A stretch of 58,044 bases of DNA from an uncultured Clostridia bacterium. Its GTDB lineage: Bacteria; Bacillota; Clostridia; Christensenellales; Pumilibacteraceae. Shown here piece after piece: positions 18,181-27,581 of this stretch; the stretch's first letter is position 1; every line of letters starts with the position of its first letter. The translations under genes were made by a program, and so were the position numbers. The notes under the pieces were generated by a model, which saw only the letters and a list, made by a program, of their open reading frames with translations, ran no database searches and was not told the origin of the DNA. The stretch is taken from contig CANQFK010000008.1 of NCBI GenBank assembly GCA_947598585.1, forward strand, positions 1-58,044, in the 5' to 3' direction.

Positions 18181-19079
18181 TGTATCATGTGCCGGTTCTG
18201 TTACAAGAGAGTATAGAGGCTTTATCTGTTAAGAAAGACGGCGTATATTTAGATTGTACTTTGGGCGGAGGATCACATTCCGACGCGATCCTCTCTCGCG
18301 GCGGAAAGGTAATAGGGATAGATCGCGACGAGGACGCCATAATCGAATGTACAAAGCGACTTTCCGTTTACGGCGACAGATGCAAGATATTCAGGGCCAA
18401 CTTTAAAGACGCCGACGATATACTTGCGGAGGAAAACATTCGGCTCAGCGGCGCGATCATGGATCTGGGCATATCATCGCATCAGATAGACACTGCCGAA
18501 AGGGGAATGTCGTTCAGATTCGACGCACCTCTTGACATGAGAATGGATCGCAGACAGATGCTCACAGCCGAGATCGTCGTCAATGAATATACAGAGGACG
18601 GGCTTATCAAACTTTTATATGAGTTCGGCGAAGAAAAATTTGCCAAACGGATCGCACGAAATATTGTTTCGGCAAGAGAGAAAAGACCCATTCATACCAC
18701 AGGAGAGTTATCGGCAATAGTGAGGAGCAGCGTGCCCGCAAATATACCGATCCCCGAAAGACGTACTTTTCAAGCAATAAGGATCGAGGTAAACAACGAA
18801 CTGCGAGGTCTCGATAAAGCCTTAAAGGATATATTTTCCTATCTGATTTCGGGCGCAAGAATGTGCGTTATAACTTTTCATTCGCTCGAAGACAGAATAG
18901 TAAAGCAAACCTTTAATTTGCTTTCCACCGATTGCATTTGCGATAAGTCTTTGCCCGTATGCGTTTGCGGACACAAAGCCGAGGGCAAAGTCTTTAAAAA
19001 GATAAGACCTTCCAAAGAGGAGATCGAGAGAAATTCGCGTTCGGCGAGCGCAACGCTGAGAATTATCGAAAAGTTTTAA
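18180..19079 (+). CDS. rsmH: 16S rRNA (cytosine-1402 N4) methyltransferase RsmH
   Basis: 299 residues. SAM site DCTLGGGSHSDAIL, then GIDRDEDAI, MDLGISSHQIDTAERGMSFR and ALKDIFSYLISGARMCVITFHSLEDRIVK. N4-methylates C1402 at the ribosomal P site. Starts on the last base of mraZ (TAATG overlap), as in most mra clusters. A Cys-rich loop (CICDKSLPVCVCGH) near residue 255 is common in Clostridia RsmH. Confidence 0.97.
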   Translation: MYHVPVLLQESIEALSVKKDGVYLDCTLGGGSHSDAILSRGGKVIGIDRDEDAIIECTKRLSVYGDRCKIFRANFKDADDILAEENIRLSGAIMDLGISSHQIDTAERGMSFRFDAPLDMRMDRRQMLTAEIVVNEYTEDGLIKLLYEFGEEKFAKRIARNIVSAREKRPIHTTGELSAIVRSSVPANIPIPERRTFQAIRIEVNNELRGLDKALKDIFSYLISGARMCVITFHSLEDRIVKQTFNLLSTDCICDKSLPVCVCGHKAEGKVFKKIRPSKEEIERNSRSASATLRIIEKF

Positions 19080-19112
19080 ATTTTGTAATAATCTTAAAGG
19101 AGTGGACATATT

Positions 19113-19847
19113 ATGGTAACGGTTAAAAGGAAAATCAACAGTGAAACGGATAAATACGGCGGATTCTCCGATTTGGAGATCAAGACGCCGTCGGCGGAGA
19201 TCGAGGTCAATCCTCAGATAGGCGTATCGTTTATGCAGGCGCAGTACAAAAAAGCGGAAGCGTCGAGAGATATGAACATGGACCATTCCACACCGCCTCC
19301 GACAATGGAACCAAGGCAGACAGTAAGACAGCAGCAGCCGCAGGTCATAAGATCGAGGCAGACCGCCAGACCGCAGCCCGACGTCGCAGAAGAAAAGAAA
19401 ACGACTCCTTCGGTCGTATATATGCCGATGATCCGCTCCGAAAAGAAAGAAGAAGAACAGATCGAAGAAAAGTCCACAACCGACAAAGTTCAAAAGATGG
19501 ACGGCAAGACGAAACTCATTCTCGGTATATACGCCTCTGTGATATTGCTTTTATCCGCTCTCGTTATCGCAACGGGCATATTCCTTTCTTCGGCAGATAC
19601 AAGAGTGGAGGCTCTCCAAAACGAACTTGCCGTAAAGAATGCGATCGTAGCTCAACAGCTTGGCGAGATCACTTTATTGAGTGATGAAGACGCGCTTACG
19701 GGCAGAGCTTACAACAGCGGTATGGAATTTATCCAAGACAAAGGCACGATAGATTTGCTTCCATTAGGCGAAGTCAAGACATACGAAGGATCTACTAATT
19801 GGTTCGACTCCTTTTGTGATTGGCTAAGCGGAGTCTTTGGAGGGTAA
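19113..19847 (+). CDS. FtsL-like divisome protein with long cytosolic region
   Basis: 244 residues. One membrane helix at about 134-158, preceded by a Pro/Gln/Arg-rich, probably disordered cytosolic region of 130 residues and followed by a short coiled-coil-like stretch (TRVEALQNELAVKNAIVAQQL). Position between rsmH and the transpeptidase gene, plus topology, points to FtsL. Usual FtsL proteins are about 100-120 residues with short cytosolic tails, so this one is unusually long. AAGGAGTGG ribosome site. No sequence motif proves FtsL; the call rests on synteny and topology. Confidence 0.75.
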   Translation: MVTVKRKINSETDKYGGFSDLEIKTPSAEIEVNPQIGVSFMQAQYKKAEASRDMNMDHSTPPPTMEPRQTVRQQQPQVIRSRQTARPQPDVAEEKKTTPSVVYMPMIRSEKKEEEQIEEKSTTDKVQKMDGKTKLILGIYASVILLLSALVIATGIFLSSADTRVEALQNELAVKNAIVAQQLGEITLLSDEDALTGRAYNSGMEFIQDKGTIDLLPLGEVKTYEGSTNWFDSFCDWLSGVFGG

Positions 19848-21736
19848 TTATCAAAACGAACAACTTATTCATAACACGAAAGAGGTTATTGATCATGTTG
19901 ATATCAATAGCCTTTTTCTTTTGCGCTTTGATCGGCAGACTGTTCTATATTCAGGTCATAGACGGCGCATGGTTGCAGGCAAAGGCGGCGGAGCAGTGGT
20001 ACAGAGATCTCCCTCTTAAAGCCGCGCGAGGAATAATTTACGATAATTCAGGCATAATTTTGGCGGAAAATCAAGACGTCTATTCGATCTATGTCCGTCC
20101 GAATGCAGTCAAGGACGCAAGCAAAGTGGCAAGCGTGCTTTCGGAAAAACTGAATTTAAGTTATGAAAAACTTTATACGCGTATAACGACCGAACGAGTG
20201 AGCGAGATCACGGTCAAAAAAGCCGTGGATAAGGCGACGGGCGAGAGTATTCGTATGATGAACTTAGACGGGGTGTATTTTACCGTCGATCTCAAACGAA
20301 GCTATCCCGAAAGCGCATTGCTTTCGCAGGTGTTGGGCTTTACCAATATAGATAACGTGGGACAGAACGGTATAGAGGGATATTACGATAAATATCTTAC
20401 GGGAACGGACGGTTTTTCCTATACCGCGACCGACATAAAGGGCAAAGAACTCGAAAACAACGTAACAAAATATGTACCCGGTATTCCCGGTTGCAACATA
20501 AAACTCAGCATAAACGCAGATTTACAGTCGTTTGCGGAATCCGCCGTCATGGACGCTATGGCGGAATGGCAGAGCAAGTCGGCAAGCATGATAGTCATGG
20601 ATTGCACCACGGGCGGAATAGTCGCGGCTGCGATAACGCCGTCGTTCGACCTCAACAATATCCCGCGCGACGATATAAATATGCTCAACGCCTTATCTAA
20701 GAACACCTTGATCGTGGACGTTTACGAACCGGGCTCGACGTTCAAGACGTTTACGGCGGCGACCGCGCTCGAACACGGCATAGGCGAGGACAGAACTTAT
20801 TATTGTCCCGGCTATCACATAGTGGACGGTCAACGCATAAAATGTTGGAAGTATATAGGACACGGGAGCCAGGACCTCGGCGACGGCTTTAAGAACAGTT
20901 GCAACTGCGTGTTTATGGATCTTGCGCTTTCGTTGGGCACCGAAAGATTGTACGACGGACTTGAAAATTTCGGCTTCGGTCAAAAGACAAATGTGGATTT
21001 TTACGGCGAAAGTCGCGGGATATTGATGAACGAAAAGAGCGTAAAAACGGTCGATCTTGCGCGCATAGGCTTCGGTCAGGCGATCGCCGTAACGCCTCTT
21101 CAAATGGTGACTGCATTCAGCGCGGTCGTGAACGGAGGAGTCTTATACGAGCCGTATTTTGTGGAAAGTATAGACAGTTCGGACGGCAAAAATATCTATA
21201 CTCATCAAAAGACGGAAGTAAGACGCGTCATATCCGAAGAAACGAGCGCGAAAATGCGCAACTATCTCGGCTTGGTCGTTTCGGACGGAAGCGGCAAAAA
21301 AGCTCAGATCGAGGGCTTTCCCGTGGGCGGAAAGACGGGAACGGCGCAGAAGTACGCGAGCGGAGGTATAGCGCAGGGCAAATACGTTTCCTCGTTTATA
21401 GGCGCGGCGCCGATCAACGATCCCAAATACGTCGTGCTGATGATAGTCGACGAGCCGGGCGGATATGTGTATTACGGCAGTATGACCGCCACGCCTTATG
21501 CGGGCGCCGTGTTCGGCAAGATCGCAAACTATCTCGGGATAAGCGCAAAAAAGGAAGAAGCCACAATAGAAATGCCCGAACTGACCGACGTTCCGCTTGC
21601 CCAAGCCATCGCAATACTCAATGAAAAAGGACTTTATTACGAACTTGCGGGAGAGGGTACCGAAGTTATAAGCACTGTCCCTGTCGCAGGCACAATGTTG
21701 CCGAGCGGCGACGCCGTTTTGCTCAGATTGAGTTAA
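19820..21736 (+). CDS. Class B penicillin-binding protein, FtsI/SpoVD type with C-terminal PASTA
   Basis: Septal or spore peptidoglycan transpeptidase. One N-terminal membrane helix, a dimerisation domain, then a transpeptidase with STFK (306-309, nucleophile Ser306), SCN (360-362) and KTGT (505-508). A single PASTA domain fills about residues 583-638, which favours SpoVD or clostridial FtsI. The start is unclear. The coordinates use TTG at 19820, which has no ribosome site. GGAGGG (19839-19844) overlaps the upstream stop and would fit a non-standard AUC at 19850. The first ATG (19895) would lose the basic TRKR segment needed for correct topology. FtsI and SpoVD cannot be separated by sequence alone. 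Confidence 0.93.
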   Translation: MAKRSLWRVIIKTNNLFITRKRLLIMLISIAFFFCALIGRLFYIQVIDGAWLQAKAAEQWYRDLPLKAARGIIYDNSGIILAENQDVYSIYVRPNAVKDASKVASVLSEKLNLSYEKLYTRITTERVSEITVKKAVDKATGESIRMMNLDGVYFTVDLKRSYPESALLSQVLGFTNIDNVGQNGIEGYYDKYLTGTDGFSYTATDIKGKELENNVTKYVPGIPGCNIKLSINADLQSFAESAVMDAMAEWQSKSASMIVMDCTTGGIVAAAITPSFDLNNIPRDDINMLNALSKNTLIVDVYEPGSTFKTFTAATALEHGIGEDRTYYCPGYHIVDGQRIKCWKYIGHGSQDLGDGFKNSCNCVFMDLALSLGTERLYDGLENFGFGQKTNVDFYGESRGILMNEKSVKTVDLARIGFGQAIAVTPLQMVTAFSAVVNGGVLYEPYFVESIDSSDGKNIYTHQKTEVRRVISEETSAKMRNYLGLVVSDGSGKKAQIEGFPVGGKTGTAQKYASGGIAQGKYVSSFIGAAPINDPKYVVLMIVDEPGGYVYYGSMTATPYAGAVFGKIANYLGISAKKEEATIEMPELTDVPLAQAIAILNEKGLYYELAGEGTEVISTVPVAGTMLPSGDAVLLRLS

Positions 21737-21788
21737 CATAAATCGGCGAAATTCGCTCGGTCGAAAAACGACTTATTTTACCGCCCTC

Positions 21789-21817
21789 TTGCGTCCCGAT
21801 ATGCTATAAGATAAAAT
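21789..21817 (+). promoter_or_regulatory. Internal promoter before murE
   Basis: TTGCGT (21789-21794), 17 bases, TAAAAT (21812-21817). It would let murE-mraY-murD-ftsW be transcribed apart from mraZ. Confidence 0.5.
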
Positions 21818-21842
21818 AATAGATGTTAATCGAGAGGTGCAT

Positions 21843-23252
21843 ATGAAATTAAACTGTATTCTTGGCTGTGACTATGAGATCGAAATAAACGAACTCACGT
21901 CCGACAGCAGAAAGAGGACGGACAGAGGATTGTATTTCTGTCTTGTCGGCGCATTGGACGGACACGATTATGCCTTGGAGGCGATCGAAAACGGAGCGGT
22001 AGCCGTTGTTTGTCAAAGACGGCTCGATCTCGATATACCGCAAGTCATTGTGGAGGACAGCAGGCTTGCAATGACCGAAGCGGCTGCGGCATTTTATTCT
22101 CACCCCGAGAGCGAACTCAAACTTATAGGGATAACGGGCACGAACGGCAAGACCACGACGTCGTTTATAGTCAAGAGCATACTCGAATGTTATGATAAGA
22201 GCGTCGCGGTCATAGGAACAAACGGAATATTTTACAAAGACAGGCGGTTTTCTTCATCGCTCACCACGCCCGATCCCATAGAACTTTTCGAATCCTTGCG
22301 CGAATTGAAAGACGATGGAGCGGAATATATCGTAATGGAAGTTTCCGCCCATGCCGCCGAACTCAAAAAGGTGGCGGGGCTTACGTTTGAAGTGGCGGCT
22401 TTTACCAATCTTACGCAGGATCATCTCGATTACTTTGAGAATATGGAACGCTATTTTCAAGCGAAAATGAACTTTTTAAAGGGTGACAACAAGCATGTAG
22501 TAGTCAATGCCGACGACGGTTATGGGCTGAGAGTGCTCGGCGAGATAAAAAATTCGCTCAGTTACGGCTATGACAATCCGTCGGATATTTTCGGTATAAA
22601 TCTGAGCATGAGCGAACATGGACTTTCATATGTCCTTAATCTTATGGACGAAATAATAAACGTCAAGTTCAGTTTGCCGGGAAGATTCAATATGTACAAC
22701 ACCATGTGCGCGGCGGCTGTTTGCTATGCGCTCGGCGTTCCCGTAGGCATCATAGAAGAGGGGATAAGGCGTGTGCGTAAGGTGGACGGCAGATTCAATA
22801 TAATCAATACGACTTCGTGCAGTATAATAATAGATTTCGCGCATACCGACGACGGATTGAAAAATGTGCTTGACGCTATAAGGGAGTTTTCGCACGGAAA
22901 AATAATCACCGTTTTCGGTTGCGGCGGCAATCGCGACAGGACAAAGCGCGCCAAAATGGGAAAGGCGGCTGCACTCGGAAGCGACTATGTTGTCATCACT
23001 TCCGACAATCCGAGGCTGGAACCCCCTATGGAAATCATCAAAGAAGCGGAAAAAGGAGTGGGCGATTGTCCTCATTCCCTTATAGAGGAACGTAAGGACG
23101 CAATAAGATTTGCCGTTCAACATGCAGGCAAGGACGATATAGTTCTGATAGCAGGCAAGGGCGCCGAAAAATACCAGGATATAGGCGGAGTGAAGATCCC
23201 TTACAGCGATGAGGAATTTGTGATGCAACTTGTGGCGGAGGAGGGGATTTGA
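21843..23252 (+). CDS. murE: UDP-MurNAc-L-Ala-D-Glu:meso-diaminopimelate ligase MurE
   Basis: 469 residues. ATP loop GITGTNGKTTTSF (about 97-109), LTQDHLDYF and the C-terminal SDNPR (DNPR at 388-391). DNPR is the meso-diaminopimelate specificity motif, whereas lysine-adding enzymes carry a different one, so the wall is probably DAP-type. The ATG at 21843 has GAGAGG five bases upstream; a GTG six bases earlier is inside that site and is rejected. The stop overlaps the TTG start of mraY. No murF follows, as would be usual. Confidence 0.95.
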   Translation: MKLNCILGCDYEIEINELTSDSRKRTDRGLYFCLVGALDGHDYALEAIENGAVAVVCQRRLDLDIPQVIVEDSRLAMTEAAAAFYSHPESELKLIGITGTNGKTTTSFIVKSILECYDKSVAVIGTNGIFYKDRRFSSSLTTPDPIELFESLRELKDDGAEYIVMEVSAHAAELKKVAGLTFEVAAFTNLTQDHLDYFENMERYFQAKMNFLKGDNKHVVVNADDGYGLRVLGEIKNSLSYGYDNPSDIFGINLSMSEHGLSYVLNLMDEIINVKFSLPGRFNMYNTMCAAAVCYALGVPVGIIEEGIRRVRKVDGRFNIINTTSCSIIIDFAHTDDGLKNVLDAIREFSHGKIITVFGCGGNRDRTKRAKMGKAAALGSDYVVITSDNPRLEPPMEIIKEAEKGVGDCPHSLIEERKDAIRFAVQHAGKDDIVLIAGKGAEKYQDIGGVKIPYSDEEFVMQLVAEEGI

Positions 23253-24208
23253 AGATAATTATCGCCGCGTTGACGGCATTCGCGATCACTTTGTGCGTGA
23301 TGCCGTTGATAATTTATTTTGCAAAAAAACTCAAACTAAGACAGACCATACTCAGTTATGTGGACAACCATATGGGCAAAAGCGGAACTCCCACAATGGG
23401 CGGAGTGGGCTTTTTGATCGGTATTGCCGTAGCTTGCCTTTTGTCGGGATTGGACAGAATAGGCATTATTTGCGTAGTGGTGACGCTCGGATACGGCATA
23501 GTGGGCTTTTTGGACGACTTTATAAAAATATGGTTCAGACGCAACGAGGGATTAAAGCCGTATCAAAAAATAATCTTTCAGTTGCTCATTGCCGTGATAA
23601 TCTCGGTAAGCGCGTTTTACAATTCAAGCGAGATATCGCTCGTATTTATGAAAGCGGATATAGGGTATTTTGCAATACCGCTGAATATCTTCTTGTTTTT
23701 GGCGTTTACCAATTCGGTCAATCTCACCGACGGGCTGGACGGGCTGGCGTCCTCTGTAACTTTGATAAGCATGGCGTTTTTGGGCGCGATAATAGGGATA
23801 AGCGATTATTATATAAGCGGACAAATTTCCTCTGCTACGATATTTTGCGCGGCGATAGCAGGCGCAATGATCGCATTCCTGATTTTCAATTGCTATCCCG
23901 CCAAGATATTTATGGGAGATACGGGTTCTCTTGCCCTCGGGGGCGCTTTTGCCGCTGTCACGGTTTACAGTGGACAAGCCCTTGCGTCCGCTTTGACGGG
24001 AATAATGTTTGTGGTCAGTGCCGTTTCGGTCATCTTGCAGGTCGTTCACTATAAGCGAACGAAAAAGCGTATATTCCTTATGGCGCCTTATCATCATCAT
24101 CTCGAACGAAAGGGATTGCACGAAAACAGGATAGTGCATATTTACTCGGGCATAACATTTTTCGTGTCATCTCTCGTTTTGCTCGCGACAATATTAAGTT
24201 ATATTTAG
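23249..24208 (+). CDS. mraY: Phospho-MurNAc-pentapeptide transferase MraY
   Basis: 319 residues with ten membrane helices. Family motifs: SGTPTMGGVGFLIG, VGFLDDFIKI with the catalytic Asp pair, NLTDGLDGLA, and the late loop APYHHHLERKG. Transfers phospho-MurNAc-pentapeptide to undecaprenyl phosphate, making lipid I. The start is a TTG at 23249 with GGAGGAGGGG upstream, overlapping the murE stop by four bases. Confidence 0.95.
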   Translation: MKIIIAALTAFAITLCVMPLIIYFAKKLKLRQTILSYVDNHMGKSGTPTMGGVGFLIGIAVACLLSGLDRIGIICVVVTLGYGIVGFLDDFIKIWFRRNEGLKPYQKIIFQLLIAVIISVSAFYNSSEISLVFMKADIGYFAIPLNIFLFLAFTNSVNLTDGLDGLASSVTLISMAFLGAIIGISDYYISGQISSATIFCAAIAGAMIAFLIFNCYPAKIFMGDTGSLALGGAFAAVTVYSGQALASALTGIMFVVSAVSVILQVVHYKRTKKRIFLMAPYHHHLERKGLHENRIVHIYSGITFFVSSLVLLATILSYI

Positions 24209-24233
24209 AAAGGCAACGGCATAATGTTATTGT

Positions 24234-25460
24234 ATGAACAATAACTTTTTCGGCAAAAGAGCGCTGATCGTGGGAAGCGGTATAAGCGGTAAAGGCGCCG
24301 CATATGCGTTGAAACAAAACGGCGCGATCATAAATTTTTTCGACGGAACATATCCCGAGCGGACAGACTTGATTGTAATAAGTCCGGGGGTAAAAGAAGA
24401 AGAAATTTTTTCGTACGCAAATCAAAACGCTATTCCCATAATAGGGGAAATAGAGTTGGGATATGAGTTGGACGACGCTCCGATCGTGGCAATCACGGGG
24501 ACGAACGGCAAGACTACCACTACCATGCTCACGGGAAAGATCTTGACTTTGAGCGGGTTCCAAACTATCGTTTGCGGCAATATAGGTACTTCATATTCCA
24601 AAAGCGCGCTTGCTCCTCATGAAAGATCGGTAGTGGAAGTCAGCAGTTTTCAACTTCTTTCGGTCAAAGATTTCGCTCCCGAAATAGCCGTTATAACAAA
24701 TATTACTCCCGATCATCTGGACAGGCACGGGAGTATGGAAAATTACATAAGCGCAAAGTTGAATATTTGTCGCAATCAAAGCGCAAAAGATTACGTTTTG
24801 ACTTCGAGAGAGGTAAGACCGCTGTTGAAAAATATCGGCGTAAAGAGTCAGATCGTCACTCTCGGCAGCGATTTGAAGTGCGAAAACGGCGTATTGTCCG
24901 TATTCGGCAAGAAAATAGCTCATATAGAAGAACTTAAACTCAGAGAACCGCATAATGTTGCCGACGCTCTGTTCGCCTCGGCGGCGGCTGTCTTGCAAGG
25001 CGCGACGCTGAGCGCGGTACATGAGGCGCTTATATCTTTTGAGCCCGCTCAACACAGATTGAGTTTTGTGGGCAAGGTCAACGGTAAAAATTATTACAAC
25101 GATTCAAAAGGGACAAATATAGGAGCCGCGATCGCCGCCGCAAAATGTATGACTGGTCCGACCGTATTGATCGCGGGTGGAAGCGATAAAGGATACGAAT
25201 TTGACGAACTGTTTTTGGAGTTGCCGAAAAACATAAAATATGTAATAGGAATGGGCGAGGTGCAAAAAAAACTGTCCGAGGCGGCCGAAAGACAACATTA
25301 CAAAGGCTTTTTGCTTGCGTCCGATCTGAAAGACGCCGTTGAAATTTCAAAGACGCTCAATGTGCAAAACGTGCTTTTGTCGCCCGCGGCGGCAAGTTTT
25401 GACTGTTATGACGGATACGACAAACGGGGCGAACATTTCGAGAGGCTTGTCCGTGCTTAA
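24234..25460 (+). CDS. murD: UDP-MurNAc-L-Ala:D-Glu ligase MurD
   Basis: 408 residues, slightly short for MurD (about 440-450). ATP loop AITGTNGKTTTTMLTGKIL, NITPDHLDRHGSMENYISAK and YYNDSKGTNIGAAIAA (MurD-specific lysine region) are present. Adds D-glutamate to UDP-MurNAc-L-Ala. No convincing ribosome site; TAATGT ends six bases before the ATG, so a separate leaderless start is possible but weak. Overlaps ftsW by eight bases. Confidence 0.94.
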   Translation: MNNNFFGKRALIVGSGISGKGAAYALKQNGAIINFFDGTYPERTDLIVISPGVKEEEIFSYANQNAIPIIGEIELGYELDDAPIVAITGTNGKTTTTMLTGKILTLSGFQTIVCGNIGTSYSKSALAPHERSVVEVSSFQLLSVKDFAPEIAVITNITPDHLDRHGSMENYISAKLNICRNQSAKDYVLTSREVRPLLKNIGVKSQIVTLGSDLKCENGVLSVFGKKIAHIEELKLREPHNVADALFASAAAVLQGATLSAVHEALISFEPAQHRLSFVGKVNGKNYYNDSKGTNIGAAIAAAKCMTGPTVLIAGGSDKGYEFDELFLELPKNIKYVIGMGEVQKKLSEAAERQHYKGFLLASDLKDAVEISKTLNVQNVLLSPAAASFDCYDGYDKRGEHFERLVRA

Positions 25461-26646
25461 AAAAGAGGGTAAATTCGATTGGATATTGTTTGCCGTAACG
25501 TTGTGTCTTGTCGCGTTCGGCATATTGATGGTGTATTCCGCGTCGTCTTACAGCGCCGAAGTCAATTACGGCAACAAGTATTTTTTTATGTACAAGCAGA
25601 TATTCGGAGCGATACTCGGAATAGCGGCGATCGTCGTTATGAGTGTGATAGATTATCATTTGCTCGTTAAATTCAGATATGTGATTTTGGCGATATCTAT
25701 CGTTCTGCTGGTACTCGTCTTTATTCCGGGAATAGGAATAGAAAGTTATGGGGCTAAACGATGGATAAATTTGCCGTTTTTCTCCATGCAGGCAAGCGAG
25801 ATCGCAAAATTCGGATTTATAATTTACGCGGCGTCTTATATGTCCTCGCACAAGGACAAGATGACCACGTTCGCGGGGATATTGCCCGTTTTGCTTGTGG
25901 GCGGGGTGATATGTCTGTTGATAATTCTCGAACCGAACATGTCGATCACGTTGTGCATGATAATGCTCATGTTCGTAATGCTTTTTGTAGGCGGCGCGAG
26001 GATAAAGCACTTTATTATAATGGCAGTGCCCGTTATAGCGCTTGTGCCCGTTTTGATACTTATAGAGCCGTACAGACTCAATAGATTGATGGCGTTTCTG
26101 GATCCTTGGAGTTCTCCGCTAGGTGAGGGCTATCAACTCATTCAATCTTTTTATTCGCTTGGTAGCGGCGGATTTTTCGGGCTCGGATTGTTCAATTCAC
26201 GACAGAAATATCTGTTTTTGCCGTTCGGCGAAAGCGACTTTATTTTCAGTATAATAGGCGAGGAACTCGGGCTTGTGGGCTGTATGATCGTGATCGCCGC
26301 TTTTATGTTGCTCATTTTCCGCGCCGTTCTGATAGCCCAAAAGGCGCCCGACAGATTCGGTTGTTTTCTGGCAAGCGGGATCGCTGCCATAATAGCCATT
26401 CAGGTCCTTATAAACATTGCCGTCGTAACGGGATCTATACCGCCGACGGGTTTGCCGCTACCTTTTATAAGCGCGGGTTCCACTTCGCTCACGGTGTTTT
26501 GCGGGAGCATGGGAATACTCGAAAGTATTTCCATGCGCAGTCACAAGAGCGTGCTCGTTTTAAGAAGATCGACTATATCGCATAAACGAAAAGAAAAGGA
26601 AGGCGGCAAGAAGAAAATAAAAAGAGTGGCGAATAAAAGCAAATAA
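25453..26646 (+). CDS. ftsW: Peptidoglycan polymerase FtsW/SpoVE family
   Basis: 397 residues from a GTG at 25453, which has GAGAGG seven bases upstream and overlaps the murD stop. Ten membrane helices of the SEDS family. Conserved features: MVYSASSYSAEVNYGN after helix 1, SMQASEIAKFGFI, SPLGEGYQLIQSFYSLGSGGFFGLGLFNSRQKYLFLPFGESDFIFSIIGEELG-type loop, and TGLPLPFISAGSTS. Polymerises lipid II glycans with a class B PBP partner, probably the one encoded at 19820. A very basic Lys-rich tail ends the protein. FtsW and SpoVE are not separable by sequence. Confidence 0.93.
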   Translation: MLKKEGKFDWILFAVTLCLVAFGILMVYSASSYSAEVNYGNKYFFMYKQIFGAILGIAAIVVMSVIDYHLLVKFRYVILAISIVLLVLVFIPGIGIESYGAKRWINLPFFSMQASEIAKFGFIIYAASYMSSHKDKMTTFAGILPVLLVGGVICLLIILEPNMSITLCMIMLMFVMLFVGGARIKHFIIMAVPVIALVPVLILIEPYRLNRLMAFLDPWSSPLGEGYQLIQSFYSLGSGGFFGLGLFNSRQKYLFLPFGESDFIFSIIGEELGLVGCMIVIAAFMLLIFRAVLIAQKAPDRFGCFLASGIAAIIAIQVLINIAVVTGSIPPTGLPLPFISAGSTSLTVFCGSMGILESISMRSHKSVLVLRRSTISHKRKEKEGGKKKIKRVANKSK

Positions 26647-26657
26647 TGTTAATTTCC

Positions 26658-26687
26658 TTGCCAAAGACGCTGTTTATGTGATACAAT
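26658..26687 (+). promoter_or_regulatory. Promoter giving a predicted leaderless transcript
   Basis: TTGCCA (26658-26663), 18 bases, TACAAT (26682-26687), six bases, ATG at 26694. No Shine-Dalgarno. Confidence 0.6.
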
Positions 26688-26693
26688 AACTAT

Positions 26694-27578
26694 ATGTTTA
26701 CAATGCTTAAAGAAACATGTAAATATTTGAAGAAATCCTTTTGGCTGCTTGCGTTCATCGCATTGATACCGTCGATAGGGATCTCGTTTTTTGTCAAGCC
26801 TTTTTCAAGCATTACTTTTTTGCCGTCGTTATTCGTCGGACAAACGGACTATGACTTTTCCGACATATTCATAAAGATGCTTACTCCGATAAATAACGCT
26901 TCGTTTATTGACGGTCTTTTGGGTTATTTGATTTTCTTTTTATGCTTCGGCATAGCGTGCATATGGGGAATATGCGTGACCGAAAAGCACCTTAAAACGG
27001 GCGAGTTGTCATTAAAGGTAAGCAAGCATCAATTTTTGTCGTATCTTTTTCCCATATTCTTTACGTTGGCGATCTGGTACGCGCTGTATCTTATCGCGTG
27101 CGTTGCGCAATCGGGTATAATTTCGCTTATCCATTACGTTTGCGGAGTCACGCCGCCGTCTTTTGTCGATTGCTTTTTCAGCACGATAGCTTCGCTTGCG
27201 ATATTTTATTTGGTAATATTCTGTACGATCCACCTGTTGTTTTTGCCGTTGATAATGGTATATTACGGATACGGGTGGAGGGAATCTTTCGTTGAGTCCT
27301 TGCGACTTACGTCCAAAAACTTCAAGAGCCTTTTGACGGGATTTATGGTCCCCTTGATAATATTGATCCTTTCGGACGCGATATTGACTTTGTGTACGGC
27401 GCTGCTTACAAAGTACGCGGGCATGAGCGCGGCGGCTAAATATTGGATCGACTTTGTAATATCGGTCGTTATCCACACTTTGACTATAATGTTTTTGTTT
27501 GTTTACGATAATGTCGCTTTTTATAAACTTTCCAATTTCGAACGTCGTGATATAAAAGTTTACGGAGGAAGGCGCTGA
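26694..27578 (+). CDS. Polytopic membrane protein, unknown function
   Basis: 294 residues with about six membrane helices. The middle contains GYGWRESFVESLRLTSKNFKSLLTGF, an amphipathic loop that resembles DUF975/YesL-like membrane proteins only loosely. It sits directly after ftsW and three bases before a second membrane protein of similar size and topology, suggesting a two-component membrane complex or duplicates that have diverged. Predicted leaderless start. I do not recognise a family with confidence. Confidence 0.8.
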   Translation: MFTMLKETCKYLKKSFWLLAFIALIPSIGISFFVKPFSSITFLPSLFVGQTDYDFSDIFIKMLTPINNASFIDGLLGYLIFFLCFGIACIWGICVTEKHLKTGELSLKVSKHQFLSYLFPIFFTLAIWYALYLIACVAQSGIISLIHYVCGVTPPSFVDCFFSTIASLAIFYLVIFCTIHLLFLPLIMVYYGYGWRESFVESLRLTSKNFKSLLTGFMVPLIILILSDAILTLCTALLTKYAGMSAAAKYWIDFVISVVIHTLTIMFLFVYDNVAFYKLSNFERRDIKVYGGRR

Positions 27579-27581
27579 GAT

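Noticed and set aside
23230-24054. Plus-strand frame overlapping mraY in another frame
   Set aside because: No domain, whereas mraY has all family motifs in its own frame.
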